64,000 nucleotides of DNA from Mesorhizobium ventifaucium (lineage in GTDB: Bacteria; Pseudomonadota; Alphaproteobacteria; Rhizobiales; Rhizobiaceae), in assembly GCF_935822925.1 (NCBI RefSeq), contig NZ_CAKXZS010000029.1, positions 1 through 64,000 of the forward strand. Direction: 5' to 3'. Made by a program: the position numbers and the translations under genes. Positions 17,381-24,064 of this stretch are shown here, piece after piece. The notes under the pieces are model-generated. The model was not told where the DNA came from, ran no database searches, and saw only the letters and a program-made list of their open reading frames with translations. Each line of letters begins with the position of its first letter. Positions within the stretch are counted from its first letter, which is position 1.

Positions 17381-17540
17381 CGGATACTTCACCCGCCGCG
17401 TCCGTGCTGAACGGCTGACGGAAAAACGGCTGACGGAAAATTGGGTTCCCAAAAAGACGTCCGCCGAGCGACGTCCGGCTAAGGACACCGCCCGGCGGTA
17501 GCTGGAAACCGCTTGAGGGGTGCGGCTCCCAGTGTTCGAT

Positions 17541-17590
17541 CGCAGTTCACGACGCGCGCTTGAAATCGCAGTTCACGACGCGCGCTTGAA
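17541..17590. repeat. 26-base tandem duplication at the end of the DUF1328 gene
   Basis: The 24-base sequence at 17541-17564 is repeated exactly at 17567-17590, separated by AT (26-base period). It covers the last codons and stop of the DUF1328-like gene, so the terminal FKRAS-stop coding sequence is present a second time immediately downstream. Confidence 0.9.
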
Positions 17591-17740
17591 CAAGCCTGCA
17601 ATAAGCGAAATGATCAGGAAAGCGAGGAAGATGAAAAACAATATCTGCGCTATACCAGCCGAGGTGCCGGCGATTCCGCCGAAACCAAGTGCGCCTGCAA
17701 TGATCGCAACGACGAGAAATACGAGCGCCCAGTAAAGCAT
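17573..17740 (-). CDS. DUF1328 (UPF0391) small membrane protein, 55 aa
   Basis: Translates as a two-helix membrane protein starting MLYWALVFLVVAIIAGALGF and continuing GGIAGTSAGIAQILFFIFLA, the signature of the DUF1328/YtjA family. The function of the family is unknown, and in Proteobacteria it is repeatedly found under stress control. An AGGAGAT ribosome binding site precedes the ATG. An exact EcfG promoter lies 29 bases upstream. The 3' end carries a tandem duplication that leaves the reading frame intact. Confidence 0.9.
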   Translation of the reverse strand: MLYWALVFLVVAIIAGALGFGGIAGTSAGIAQILFFIFLAFLIISLIAGLFKRAS

Positions 17741-17769
17741 GGTCCATCTCCTTCAAATAGTATGGCAAA

Positions 17770-17794
17770 AACGTCTTTCGCTGCCGTTTGTTCC
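17770..17794 (-). promoter_or_regulatory. EcfG-type stress promoter for the DUF1328 gene
   Basis: Minus-strand GGAAC (17794-17790), 16-base spacer and CGTTT starting at 17773. Exact consensus, 29 bases before the start codon of the small membrane protein. Confidence 0.85.
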
Positions 17795-17968
17795 AACCTT
17801 TCCCGAAAAAGACGATCCCTGGAAAGCTTTCCGGCTCGAATTAACTCGACTTGGATCGTCATGCGCAGGGAGTTGCAAGTGACGGTCGCCGCCGCAAGCG
17901 GCCAGTTCTATCCATCTGTTGGAAAACGGGCGATCAGAGGAAAGCGCTCAACGCTGGGCTGCCCGGTC

Positions 17969-18763
17969 CTATGCAGCGGCTTTCGCATGCCGGTCGAAGA
18001 ACAGTGCCTGGCTGATCAGGGCCTTGACCATCTCCGGATTGAACGGCTTGGTGACGAGGAAGGCCGGCTCCGGCCGCTCGCCGGTGAGGAGGCGCTCGGG
18101 AAAAGCGGTGATGAAGATCACCGGCACCGGGGTGGACGACAGGATCTCGTTGACCGCTTCGATGCCCGAGCTGCCGTCGGCAAGCTGGATGTCGGCCAGC
18201 ACCATCTTCGGCCGCGTCTTTGCGAACATCGCCACCGCCTCGGCATGAGTACGCGCCGTTCCGACAACGCGATGGCCCAGGCTCTCGACCATTTGCTCGA
18301 TGTCCATGGCGATCAGCGGCTCGTCCTCGATGATCAGCACATCGGTTGCCACTTGGCGGGAAATCTCGTTGCTGGCCTCGGCAAGAAGCTCGGAGAACTC
18401 CTGATCGTCGACGTCGAGAATCTCCGCCGCCTCGTCTTCGCTGAAACCTTCGACGGCGACCAGCAGGAAAGCCTGGCGGGGACGGGGTGAGATCGCGTTC
18501 AGATTGGCGGCGGCGCGCTGTTCCCACGCCGACTGCGGGTGTTCTTGCGGAACGCGGATGGCGACCGAGGTGAACAGCCTGGCGAAGACCTTGTAGAGCG
18601 CGATGCGGTCGTTCGACGCGTTCGGAAAGATGTCGATGTCGGCGATGATTGCTTCGAGCATCGCAGCGACCAGCGCGTCGCCACTCTCCTGCGATCCGGA
18701 GACGGCCCGCGAAAAGCGGCGCAGGAACGGCAGGTGTGGAGCGATGGTTGCGGATAGGCTCAT
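17969..18763 (-). CDS. phyR: general stress response regulator PhyR
   Basis: 264 aa, starting MSLSATIAPHLPFLRR. The N-terminal half is a sigma-factor-like domain resembling EcfG regions 2 and 4, but not binding DNA. The C-terminal half is a receiver with E146-D147, phosphoacceptor Asp at about 191 (VLADIQL) and Lys at about 239 (TKPF). When phosphorylated, PhyR binds the anti-sigma factor NepR and frees EcfG. The open frame continues far upstream, but the ATG at 18763 matches the family N-terminus. It is divergent from nepR-ecfG, with back-to-back EcfG promoters between them, the standard arrangement in Rhizobiales. Confidence 0.96.
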   Translation of the reverse strand: MSLSATIAPHLPFLRRFSRAVSGSQESGDALVAAMLEAIIADIDIFPNASNDRIALYKVFARLFTSVAIRVPQEHPQSAWEQRAAANLNAISPRPRQAFLLVAVEGFSEDEAAEILDVDDQEFSELLAEASNEISRQVATDVLIIEDEPLIAMDIEQMVESLGHRVVGTARTHAEAVAMFAKTRPKMVLADIQLADGSSGIEAVNEILSSTPVPVIFITAFPERLLTGERPEPAFLVTKPFNPEMVKALISQALFFDRHAKAAA

Positions 18764-18845
18764 GATGGACGTCTCCCTCTGACGTAATTGCATAGATTGC
18801 AGGCCAAGCTGATGACAAGCCCCGAAAACAAACCCTGAAAACATA

Positions 18846-18870
18846 AACGCCGGCTTTCCGAAAAAGTTCC
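18846..18870 (-). promoter_or_regulatory. EcfG promoter for phyR
   Basis: Minus-strand GGAAC (18870-18866), 16-base spacer and CGTT (18849-18846), about 82 bases before the phyR start. It gives positive feedback of the sigma factor on its own activator. Confidence 0.88.
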
Positions 18871-18877
18871 GAGGCTT

Positions 18878-18903
18878 GGAACTAATACAGGAGGAAGGCG
18901 TTT
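18878..18903 (+). promoter_or_regulatory. EcfG promoter for nepR-ecfG
   Basis: GGAAC (18878-18882), 16-base spacer and CGTTT (18899-18903). Only seven bases separate it from the -35 element of the opposing phyR promoter, so the two promoters share one control site. Confidence 0.9.
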
Positions 18904-19003
18904 GAGATCGGGACGGGCAACCAGACGAGGGGGGCCGCCTGCTTTTTGCGGCGTGTATATCGAAGGGCGGCAGGGTACTGGGAACGAAGGGCGAAATGAC
19001 GAC

Positions 19004-19201
19004 ATGAGGAAAGACAACACGGCTGGCGCTGCAACGAACAGGCGCCGGGCTGCTTCCGGCGACCCACTCGGGCCAAACTCGGAAATCGGCCGCAAACTCA
19101 AACAATATTACGACGAGCTGGTCTCCGACAACGTGCCGGATCGCTTTGCCCAATTGCTCAGCCAGTTGGAACAGGCCCAACCTGCACGGAAAAAGGACTG
19201 A
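19004..19201 (+). CDS. nepR: anti-sigma factor NepR
   Basis: 65 aa. The conserved core is GPNSEIGRKLKQYYDELV followed by VPDRFAQLLSQLE, two helices that wrap EcfG or phosphorylated PhyR. The flanking tails are short and disordered, as usual. The ATG at 19004 agrees with the family length; the frame is open for 34 more codons upstream, across the promoter. It lies two bases before ecfG, so the two are translationally coupled. It holds EcfG inactive until PhyR-P takes it away. Confidence 0.94.
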   Translation: MRKDNTAGAATNRRRAASGDPLGPNSEIGRKLKQYYDELVSDNVPDRFAQLLSQLEQAQPARKKD

Positions 19202-19203
19202 GC

Positions 19204-19755
19204 ATGGCGGCCGTCTCCCAGAACTTCAAGACGGATCTGCTCGCTTCGATTCCGAGCCTGCGGGCGTTTGCCGTGTCATTGACGCAAAATGCCGACAAGG
19301 CCGACGATCTGGTGCAGGAAACGCTGGTGAAGGCGTGGGACAAGCATGAAAGCTTCGAGCCGGGCACCAATCTCAAGGCATGGCTGTTCACCATCCTGCG
19401 CAACGAATTCTATTCGCAGATGCGCAAGCGCGGCCGCGAGGTGCAGGATAGCGACGGCATCATGACCGCCAGGCTAGCCGTCCATCCGGCCCAGCACGGC
19501 CAGCTTGACCTCAAGGATTTTCGGAGCGCGCTCGAGCAATTGCCCGAAGACCAGCGCGAAGCCATCATCCTCATCGGCGCGTCGGGCTTTTCCTACGAGG
19601 AAGCCGCCGAAATTTGCGGCTGTGCGGTCGGAACGATCAAGAGCCGCGTCAGCCGCGCCCGCACGAGGCTGCAGGAAATCCTGAAGATTTCCGGCGATGA
19701 CGAGTTTGGCCCGGATGCGATTTCGGCTCAGGTGACGGGGTCGAACGCCGCCTGA
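19204..19755 (+). CDS. ecfG: ECF sigma factor of the general stress response (ECF15, EcfG)
   Basis: 183 aa with sigma region 2 (DKADDLVQETLVKAWDKHESFEPGTNLKAWLFTILRN, about residues 28-65) and region 4 (LPEDQREAIILIGASGFSYEEAAEICGCAVGTIKSRVSRAR, about residues 115-155). The length and genetic position define the ECF15 group. It recognises GGAAC-N16/17-CGTT promoters, of which nine lie in this window, two of them in front of this locus. The start follows the nepR stop by two bases. Confidence 0.95.
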   Translation: MAAVSQNFKTDLLASIPSLRAFAVSLTQNADKADDLVQETLVKAWDKHESFEPGTNLKAWLFTILRNEFYSQMRKRGREVQDSDGIMTARLAVHPAQHGQLDLKDFRSALEQLPEDQREAIILIGASGFSYEEAAEICGCAVGTIKSRVSRARTRLQEILKISGDDEFGPDAISAQVTGSNAA

Positions 19756-19808
19756 ATACGGATCACCGGTAATGTGGGACCCTGTAGTCGGGCTTCGGTT
19801 TCAGGACA

Positions 19809-20270
19809 TCAAATAACAGGTCCGCGCCCGCACGCCGACGCCACTGCCTCCACGAGATCGCCCCCCGAATAGGGCTTGGTGACCAGTCTGACATCCGGAA
19901 ACGCCACCTTGATTTCGTCCATGTCGGAATAGCCCGAGGCGAAGACGAAAGGCACGCCCGATTCGCGCAGCCGCGAAGCGAAATCGAGTGTCGAAGTGCC
20001 GCCCAGCATGAGGTCGACGATGGCCGCGTCGAAACGCGAGGCAACGCTCTGCCGATCGATCTCAGCCAGATCGCGGGCGATGACCACATCGTCGGCGCCA
20101 TAGTCGCGGCAAAGCTGCTCGACATCCATGGCGATCAGGAATTCATCCTCCAGAACAAGAATCCGCAATCCGTCCAGCAATCGGGGCACGTGGCAATGTC
20201 TCCGTGGGGCGCAGGGAACTGGGAGCGCAAGGGATAGAGGAGTCATGATCTCTATTTGGCTTCCTGTCAT
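19809..20270 (-). CDS. single-domain response regulator, FAT-GUY type
   Basis: A lone receiver domain of about 145-153 aa with no output domain. It shows LVLEDEFLIAMD, the phosphoacceptor Asp near residue 83 (AIVDLMLGG), VPFVFASGYSD (a variant of the FAT-GUY motif) and Lys in VTKPY. FAT-GUY receivers such as Sma0114 and SdrG pair with HWE kinases and tune general stress signalling. The location directly after ecfG on the opposite strand fits that role. The start is either the ATG at 20270 or the one at 20246; neither has a strong ribosome binding site, and the first overlaps a direct repeat. Confidence 0.8.
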   Translation of the reverse strand: MTGSQIEIMTPLSLALPVPCAPRRHCHVPRLLDGLRILVLEDEFLIAMDVEQLCRDYGADDVVIARDLAEIDRQSVASRFDAAIVDLMLGGTSTLDFASRLRESGVPFVFASGYSDMDEIKVAFPDVRLVTKPYSGGDLVEAVASACGRGPVI

Positions 20271-20300
20271 TTAAAGTTATTTCGCATCCTGTCATTTAAA
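20262..20300. repeat. 14-base direct repeat in a divergent control region
   Basis: TCCTGTCATTTAAA occurs at 20262-20275 and exactly again at 20287-20300, start to start 25 bases. It lies at the start of the receiver gene and upstream of the Crp/Fnr gene, so it could bind a dimeric regulator. The core CTGTCAT resembles a PhoB half site, but the spacing is wrong for one. Confidence 0.55.
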
Positions 20301-20323
20301 AAAGACATGCCGCCGCAGATGGC

Positions 20324-20349
20324 GGAACCTCGACGCCTGCAGGGCGTTT
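20324..20349 (+). promoter_or_regulatory. EcfG promoter for the Crp/Fnr regulator
   Basis: GGAAC (20324-20328), 16-base spacer and CGTTT (20345-20349), 45 bases before the start codon. Confidence 0.85.
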
Positions 20350-20393
20350 GCTAGCGCCCTCCACAAGAGGGCCAGCTTTGAAGAGGGATTGAA

Positions 20394-21155
20394 ATGTCTG
20401 GCCAGAACGGCCGTTCCTTGTCCGCCCGCCGCTATTCATGTGAGAACTGCCCACTGCGGCCGTTGCCGGCGTTCCGGGCGTTCGAGAAGCAGGAACTCGT
20501 CTTCGTCAATGGGTTCAAGAAGGGCGAACTGGCCGTCGACAAGGGCGACACGGTTCTGGTTGAGGGAAGCCACAGTGCCCATCTGTATACCGTGCTGTCG
20601 GGTTGGGCTTTTCGCTACAAATTGCTGTCGGATGGCCGCCGGCAGATTCTGAACTATTCCATGCCAGGTGATCTCGTCGGTCTGCAAGGCAGTCTGATGG
20701 GCGAAATGCAGCACTCCGTAGAAGCGCTGTCGCCAATGCTGCTCTGCCTCTTCGAGCGGGAGGCCCTCCCCGAACTCTACCGCAGCCATCCGGGCCTCGC
20801 CTACGACATCACCTGGATTGCCTCGCGAGAGGAGCGCATGCTGGACGAGAACCTGCTCAGTGTCGGCAGACGCACCGCGCTGGAGCGTGCTGCCTATCTC
20901 ATCGCCTTCATCTCCAGTCGCGCCAGGGTGGTCGGGCTGAACGGCAGGACGCCCGTGCAGATTCCGATCACACAGCAGCACCTCGCCGATACGCTCGGCC
21001 TGTCGCTGGTCCACACCAACAAGACAATCCGCAAGCTGATGGACCGCAAGCTTATCTTCTGGCGCGACGGCGGCTGCGAGGTGGTCGACAACGAAAGGCT
21101 CAAGGAACTCGCCCGCTGGGAAGGGTTGAGCGAAGGTCGCCGACCGCTGATCTGA
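20394..21155 (+). CDS. Crp/Fnr-family transcriptional regulator
   Basis: 253 aa: cyclic-nucleotide-binding-like beta barrel (about residues 40-150, GDTVLVEGSHSAHLYTVLSG) and a C-terminal winged helix (about 180-235, ITQQHLADTLGLSLVHTNKTIRKL). The N-terminus carries CENCPLRPL, two cysteines in an FNR-like position, but the full four-cysteine FNR cluster pattern is not present, so oxygen sensing is not certain. The ATG at 20394 has GAGGGA upstream. An exact EcfG promoter places it as a secondary regulator in the stress cascade. Confidence 0.87.
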   Translation: MSGQNGRSLSARRYSCENCPLRPLPAFRAFEKQELVFVNGFKKGELAVDKGDTVLVEGSHSAHLYTVLSGWAFRYKLLSDGRRQILNYSMPGDLVGLQGSLMGEMQHSVEALSPMLLCLFEREALPELYRSHPGLAYDITWIASREERMLDENLLSVGRRTALERAAYLIAFISSRARVVGLNGRTPVQIPITQQHLADTLGLSLVHTNKTIRKLMDRKLIFWRDGGCEVVDNERLKELARWEGLSEGRRPLI

Positions 21156-21226
21156 GCGGCTACCGGAGACGTGCCGGGCTGGACTCGGCTGCTTAAACAC
21201 CCTTTCATGGGAGTTGTTCCGATTTC

Positions 21227-21251
21227 GGAACCTTGGGGTGGGTCGAACGTT
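21227..21251 (+). promoter_or_regulatory. EcfG promoter for the DUF883-like gene pair
   Basis: GGAAC (21227-21231), 16-base spacer and CGTT (21248-21251), 30 bases before the ATG at 21282. The -35 element overlaps a small inverted repeat (GTTCCGA...TCGGAAC, 21216-21231). Confidence 0.87.
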
Positions 21252-21281
21252 TCGACCCGAGCAAACGCAAGGAGTCAAGCA

Positions 21282-21608
21282 ATGGCGACTGCCGCAGGAA
21301 AGTCCCCGAACGAAAGCCGGCCGAATTCGGACCTTGAAGACGACATCAGGCAACTGAAAGTCGACATCCAGAAACTCACCGAACAGCTGGCCGAGACCGG
21401 CCAACATGGTTACGGGGCTGCTCGTCGCGTTGCTGCGGAAGGGGTTGAGCAATTGCGCGCCCAAGGCGAAGCAGCATTTGAAAATGTGCGCAGCAACGCC
21501 AAGGATATCGAAGCTCAAGTGGTGGCGAGCGTGCGCGAAAAGCCGGTGACGTCGCTGGCAATCGCGGCAGGCGTGGGCTTTCTGTTTGCGCTTCTCGCTC
21601 GCCGCTAG
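21282..21608 (+). CDS. DUF883/ElaB-like membrane-anchored protein, 108 aa
   Basis: The N-terminal two thirds is a charged helical region (LEDDIRQLKVDIQKLTEQLAE to FENVRSNAKDIEAQV). A single C-terminal membrane helix follows (TSLAIAAGVGFLFALLARR), with the RR tail typical of the DUF883/ElaB/YqjD family. Relatives sit in the inner membrane and bind ribosomes in stationary-phase E. coli; the role here is inferred. The start at 21282 has AAGGAG upstream. It is EcfG-controlled and followed 11 bases later by a second membrane protein gene. Confidence 0.82.
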   Translation: MATAAGKSPNESRPNSDLEDDIRQLKVDIQKLTEQLAETGQHGYGAARRVAAEGVEQLRAQGEAAFENVRSNAKDIEAQVVASVREKPVTSLAIAAGVGFLFALLARR

Positions 21609-21619
21609 TCTCAGCCCAG

Positions 21620-22084
21620 ATGGGGATGCTGGCATCGTTGATCTCGGGCCTCGCCTCGGGTGAAGCCCTCGCAGCCCTGCGTCGCGCGCGCACGGCTGCA
21701 ATCGTCTATGCGCTCGCAGCACTTGCAGCACTGTGCGGCCTCGGTTTCCTCGTCGGAGCGGCCTACGTCTGGGTGGCGGGTCGCTACGGGCCGATGGCAG
21801 CCTGCCTTGGATTCGGGGTCGGCTTTCTGGTGATCGCAGGGCTCCTCCTGCTCGTCCATCAGCTGTCGGCCGGCGCGCGCGCCCGACGCCGGGTGCGGAG
21901 GCGCAATGCCGATATGAAGGCGGTCGGCATCACGGCGGCGCTCGCCGTGCTGCCGGCGCTACTCAAGGGGAAAGGCGGCCTCGGCACCATACTCGCCCCG
22001 GCAATTGCACTCGCCGCCTACGCCATCTACCGCGAGAACGCAAAGCCCGATGTCGACGATCCGGATGCCGGCGAAGCGAAATAG
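21620..22084 (+). CDS. membrane protein, phage-holin/YqjE-like, 154 aa
   Basis: Two long hydrophobic stretches (AAIVYALAALAALCGLGFLVGAAY and AACLGFGVGFLVIAGLLLLVH) are followed by a basic RARRRVRRR segment and a third hydrophobic region around residue 105-140. The arrangement, directly after an ElaB/YqjD-like gene, mirrors the yqjD-yqjE pair, so I suggest a YqjE-like partner. This is inference from order and topology. It is in the same transcript as the upstream gene and thus probably stress-induced. Confidence 0.72.
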   Translation: MGMLASLISGLASGEALAALRRARTAAIVYALAALAALCGLGFLVGAAYVWVAGRYGPMAACLGFGVGFLVIAGLLLLVHQLSAGARARRRVRRRNADMKAVGITAALAVLPALLKGKGGLGTILAPAIALAAYAIYRENAKPDVDDPDAGEAK

Positions 22085-22108
22085 CTCGAAGCGGCTCTTC
22101 TCCTGTTG

Positions 22109-22169
22109 GCAATGATCCGAAATCCGGGTTCCACTTTCCCTGACGCGGACCTTCGGTTGGGATCAATGC
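22109..22169. repeat. dispersed imperfect-palindrome repeat, copy 4
   Basis: The ends GCAATGATCC (22109-22118) and GGATCAATGC (22160-22169) pair with one mismatch. The interior CGAAATCCGGGTTCC and CCTTCGG match the pattern of the copies at 354, 1104 and 12424. It fills the convergent gap between the membrane protein and the kinase gene. Confidence 0.6.
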
Positions 22170-22177
22170 TCGAGCCG

Positions 22178-23710
22178 TCACTTCGGCAGATCCTCCAGCG
22201 GCATCGATATTTCGGCGAACACGCCTTCCGGCCGGAATTCGTGGGTCACTTCACTGGAGATGACCTTGGCCAGGCTGCGGCGGATCAGGATCGAGCCGAA
22301 GCCTTGGCGTTCGGGCGAGGCAACTTCAGGCCCGCCGCTTTCGCGCCAGGTCAGCACCAGGCGCCGAGCGCCTTTCCGCCCCTGCGCCTTCCAGTCGAGA
22401 TCGACCTTGCCCGAAGCTGCCGACAGCGCTCCGTGTTGCAGCGCGTTGCTGGCCAGTTCATGCAGGATCAGGCCGAGCCCGACTGCCTGGTCGGGCGAAA
22501 GCAGCAGATCGGCGCCTGAGATCGTCATGCGCGGCTGTTCGGCGGTGTCGAACGGCTTGACCTCGATTTGCACGAGTTCGCGAAGGCCGATGCCGCGCCA
22601 CTCGCGGTCGGACAGCAGGCTGTGGGCGGCGCCCAGCGCCTGAAGCCTGGCGCTGAAGGCGTCGAGGAAATCCCTCGGCTGGCGGGCATGGCGAACTGTC
22701 TGCGTCGCCAGCGCCTGCACGGTCGCCAGCGTGTTCTTGACGCGATGGTTCAGCTCGCGCAGCAACAGCCGCTGCCGCTCATCTCCGAGCTTGCGTTCGG
22801 TGACGTCGTAGTTGACGCCGAAGATCAGCGTCGGCTTGCCGTCGCCGTCGCGCTCGATGACACGGCCGCGCGTAGCGAGCCAGCGCGGCGGACTGATGCC
22901 CTTGACGCGGTATTCGCCAAAATAATCGTCGCCGCCGCTCAGTGCGTCGCGAAAGCGCGTCTCGGTCTGGTAGACGTCACGCGGGTCGATGGCGGCAAGG
23001 ATATCGCGCGCCCTCAGCCGGGTCGAGCGCGGCAGGTCGAACAGCTCCGATAACCGGGCATCGCATTCGATCATATCGGTATGGATATCCCATGCCCAGC
23101 TCGCGAGCGATGCGGCATCGAGCGCAATGCCGCGCCGCTTTTCCTCGCGCGCCAGCGCCGCTGCGGCGCTGGCGCCGTTGCGGGTGGCGTCCTTCAATGC
23201 GAACAGGCTGGCGGCGAGGCTGGCGAGCGCCGTCAATTGTTCGAGCTGGGCGGCAGACGGGGACCCGCGCGGCTTCCGGTCGAACACGCAGAGTGTGCCG
23301 ATGCGGGCGCCGGCCACCACAATCGCCGCACCCGCATAGAAACGGACATGATGCTCGCCAGTGACCAGCGGGCTGGCGTTGAAGCGTGAATCCTTGGTCG
23401 CATCGGTCACCACCATCGGCTCGTCGCCGGCGGCAATGGTATGGGCGCAGAAGGATGTGTCGGCCGCGGCCTCGGTCTCATCCAGGCCGACATGGGATTT
23501 GTACCATTGCCGTTCGACATCGAGCAGCGTCACCAGCGCGATAGGCGCTTGCATCACCGCGGCGGCAAGACCGCTGATATGGTCGAAGTCAGGATCGGCG
23601 GCCGTGTCGATTGCATCGAGACTGTGGAGTACGGCAAGCCTGTCCTGCGCCCTTACCACGCCAAGGACATCGACCGGCAGATTCGGCTTCATCTCTACCC
23701 TGCTATCCAC
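22178..23710 (-). CDS. GAF-PAS HWE histidine kinase
   Basis: About 510 aa, soluble. A GAF domain (about residues 25-175, with DTSFCAHTIAAGDEPMVVTDA) is followed by a PAS domain (about 195-305, SWAWDIHTDMIECD to GVNYDVTERK) and the HWE core. The His is at about 322 (ELNHRVKNTLATVQ), the N-box is HELASNALQHGALS and the tail is GFGSILIRRS. The start is either a GTG at 23710 with GGGAG upstream or an ATG at 23692. It is the third HWE kinase within 10 kb of phyR. It diverges from a small EcfG-controlled gene. Confidence 0.85.
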   Translation of the reverse strand: MDSRVEMKPNLPVDVLGVVRAQDRLAVLHSLDAIDTAADPDFDHISGLAAAVMQAPIALVTLLDVERQWYKSHVGLDETEAAADTSFCAHTIAAGDEPMVVTDATKDSRFNASPLVTGEHHVRFYAGAAIVVAGARIGTLCVFDRKPRGSPSAAQLEQLTALASLAASLFALKDATRNGASAAAALAREEKRRGIALDAASLASWAWDIHTDMIECDARLSELFDLPRSTRLRARDILAAIDPRDVYQTETRFRDALSGGDDYFGEYRVKGISPPRWLATRGRVIERDGDGKPTLIFGVNYDVTERKLGDERQRLLLRELNHRVKNTLATVQALATQTVRHARQPRDFLDAFSARLQALGAAHSLLSDREWRGIGLRELVQIEVKPFDTAEQPRMTISGADLLLSPDQAVGLGLILHELASNALQHGALSAASGKVDLDWKAQGRKGARRLVLTWRESGGPEVASPERQGFGSILIRRSLAKVISSEVTHEFRPEGVFAEISMPLEDLPK

Positions 23711-23735
23711 ACGGCTCCCCCCTGGCTCCGAAACC

Positions 23736-23760
23736 GGAACCTTCGCCTTGAGGAACCGTT
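23736..23760 (+). promoter_or_regulatory. EcfG promoter for the 66-aa membrane protein
   Basis: GGAAC (23736-23740), 16-base spacer and CGTT (23757-23760), 75 bases before the ATG at 23835. Confidence 0.83.
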
Positions 23761-23834
23761 ACCCAACCACATTTTGCCAGCCGCGCCCGCCGGGCCAACC
23801 GAAATGCCAGCGACAACCGAAATGGAGGCCGATC

Positions 23835-24035
23835 ATGCCCAGGATCGTTCCTGAAGACAAAGCCCGCCAAGGACGCTGGGGGTGGCACACTTTTCGCATC
23901 CTGATCGCTGCACTGCTTTTGGCGTTTATCGCCTGGGGCATCGCGGAGATCTACGGCAACATGATAGACAGGACGCCGACAACCGAACAGGGCGAACTCC
24001 CCAGGAACGAACAGGGCGAGATTCCCAAGGGCTGA
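23835..24035 (+). CDS. small single-helix membrane protein, 66 aa
   Basis: Begins MPRIVPEDKARQGRWGWHTF, then one membrane helix (RILIAALLLAFIAWGIAEIY), then a polar tail with a near repeat (TEQGELPRNEQGEIPKG). The frame opens much further upstream, but the ATG at 23835 follows the promoter and a GGAGGCC ribosome binding site. I recognise no named family, although short proteins of this build are common in Rhizobiales. The EcfG promoter suggests a stress-induced envelope role. Confidence 0.7.
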   Translation: MPRIVPEDKARQGRWGWHTFRILIAALLLAFIAWGIAEIYGNMIDRTPTTEQGELPRNEQGEIPKG

Positions 24036-24064
24036 AGGCTTCCGATCGACTATGCCGGGACGCA

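Noticed and set aside
20262..20300. CTGTCAT units as a second Pho box
   Set aside because: The units are 25 bases apart rather than 11, so PhoB tandem binding is not expected.
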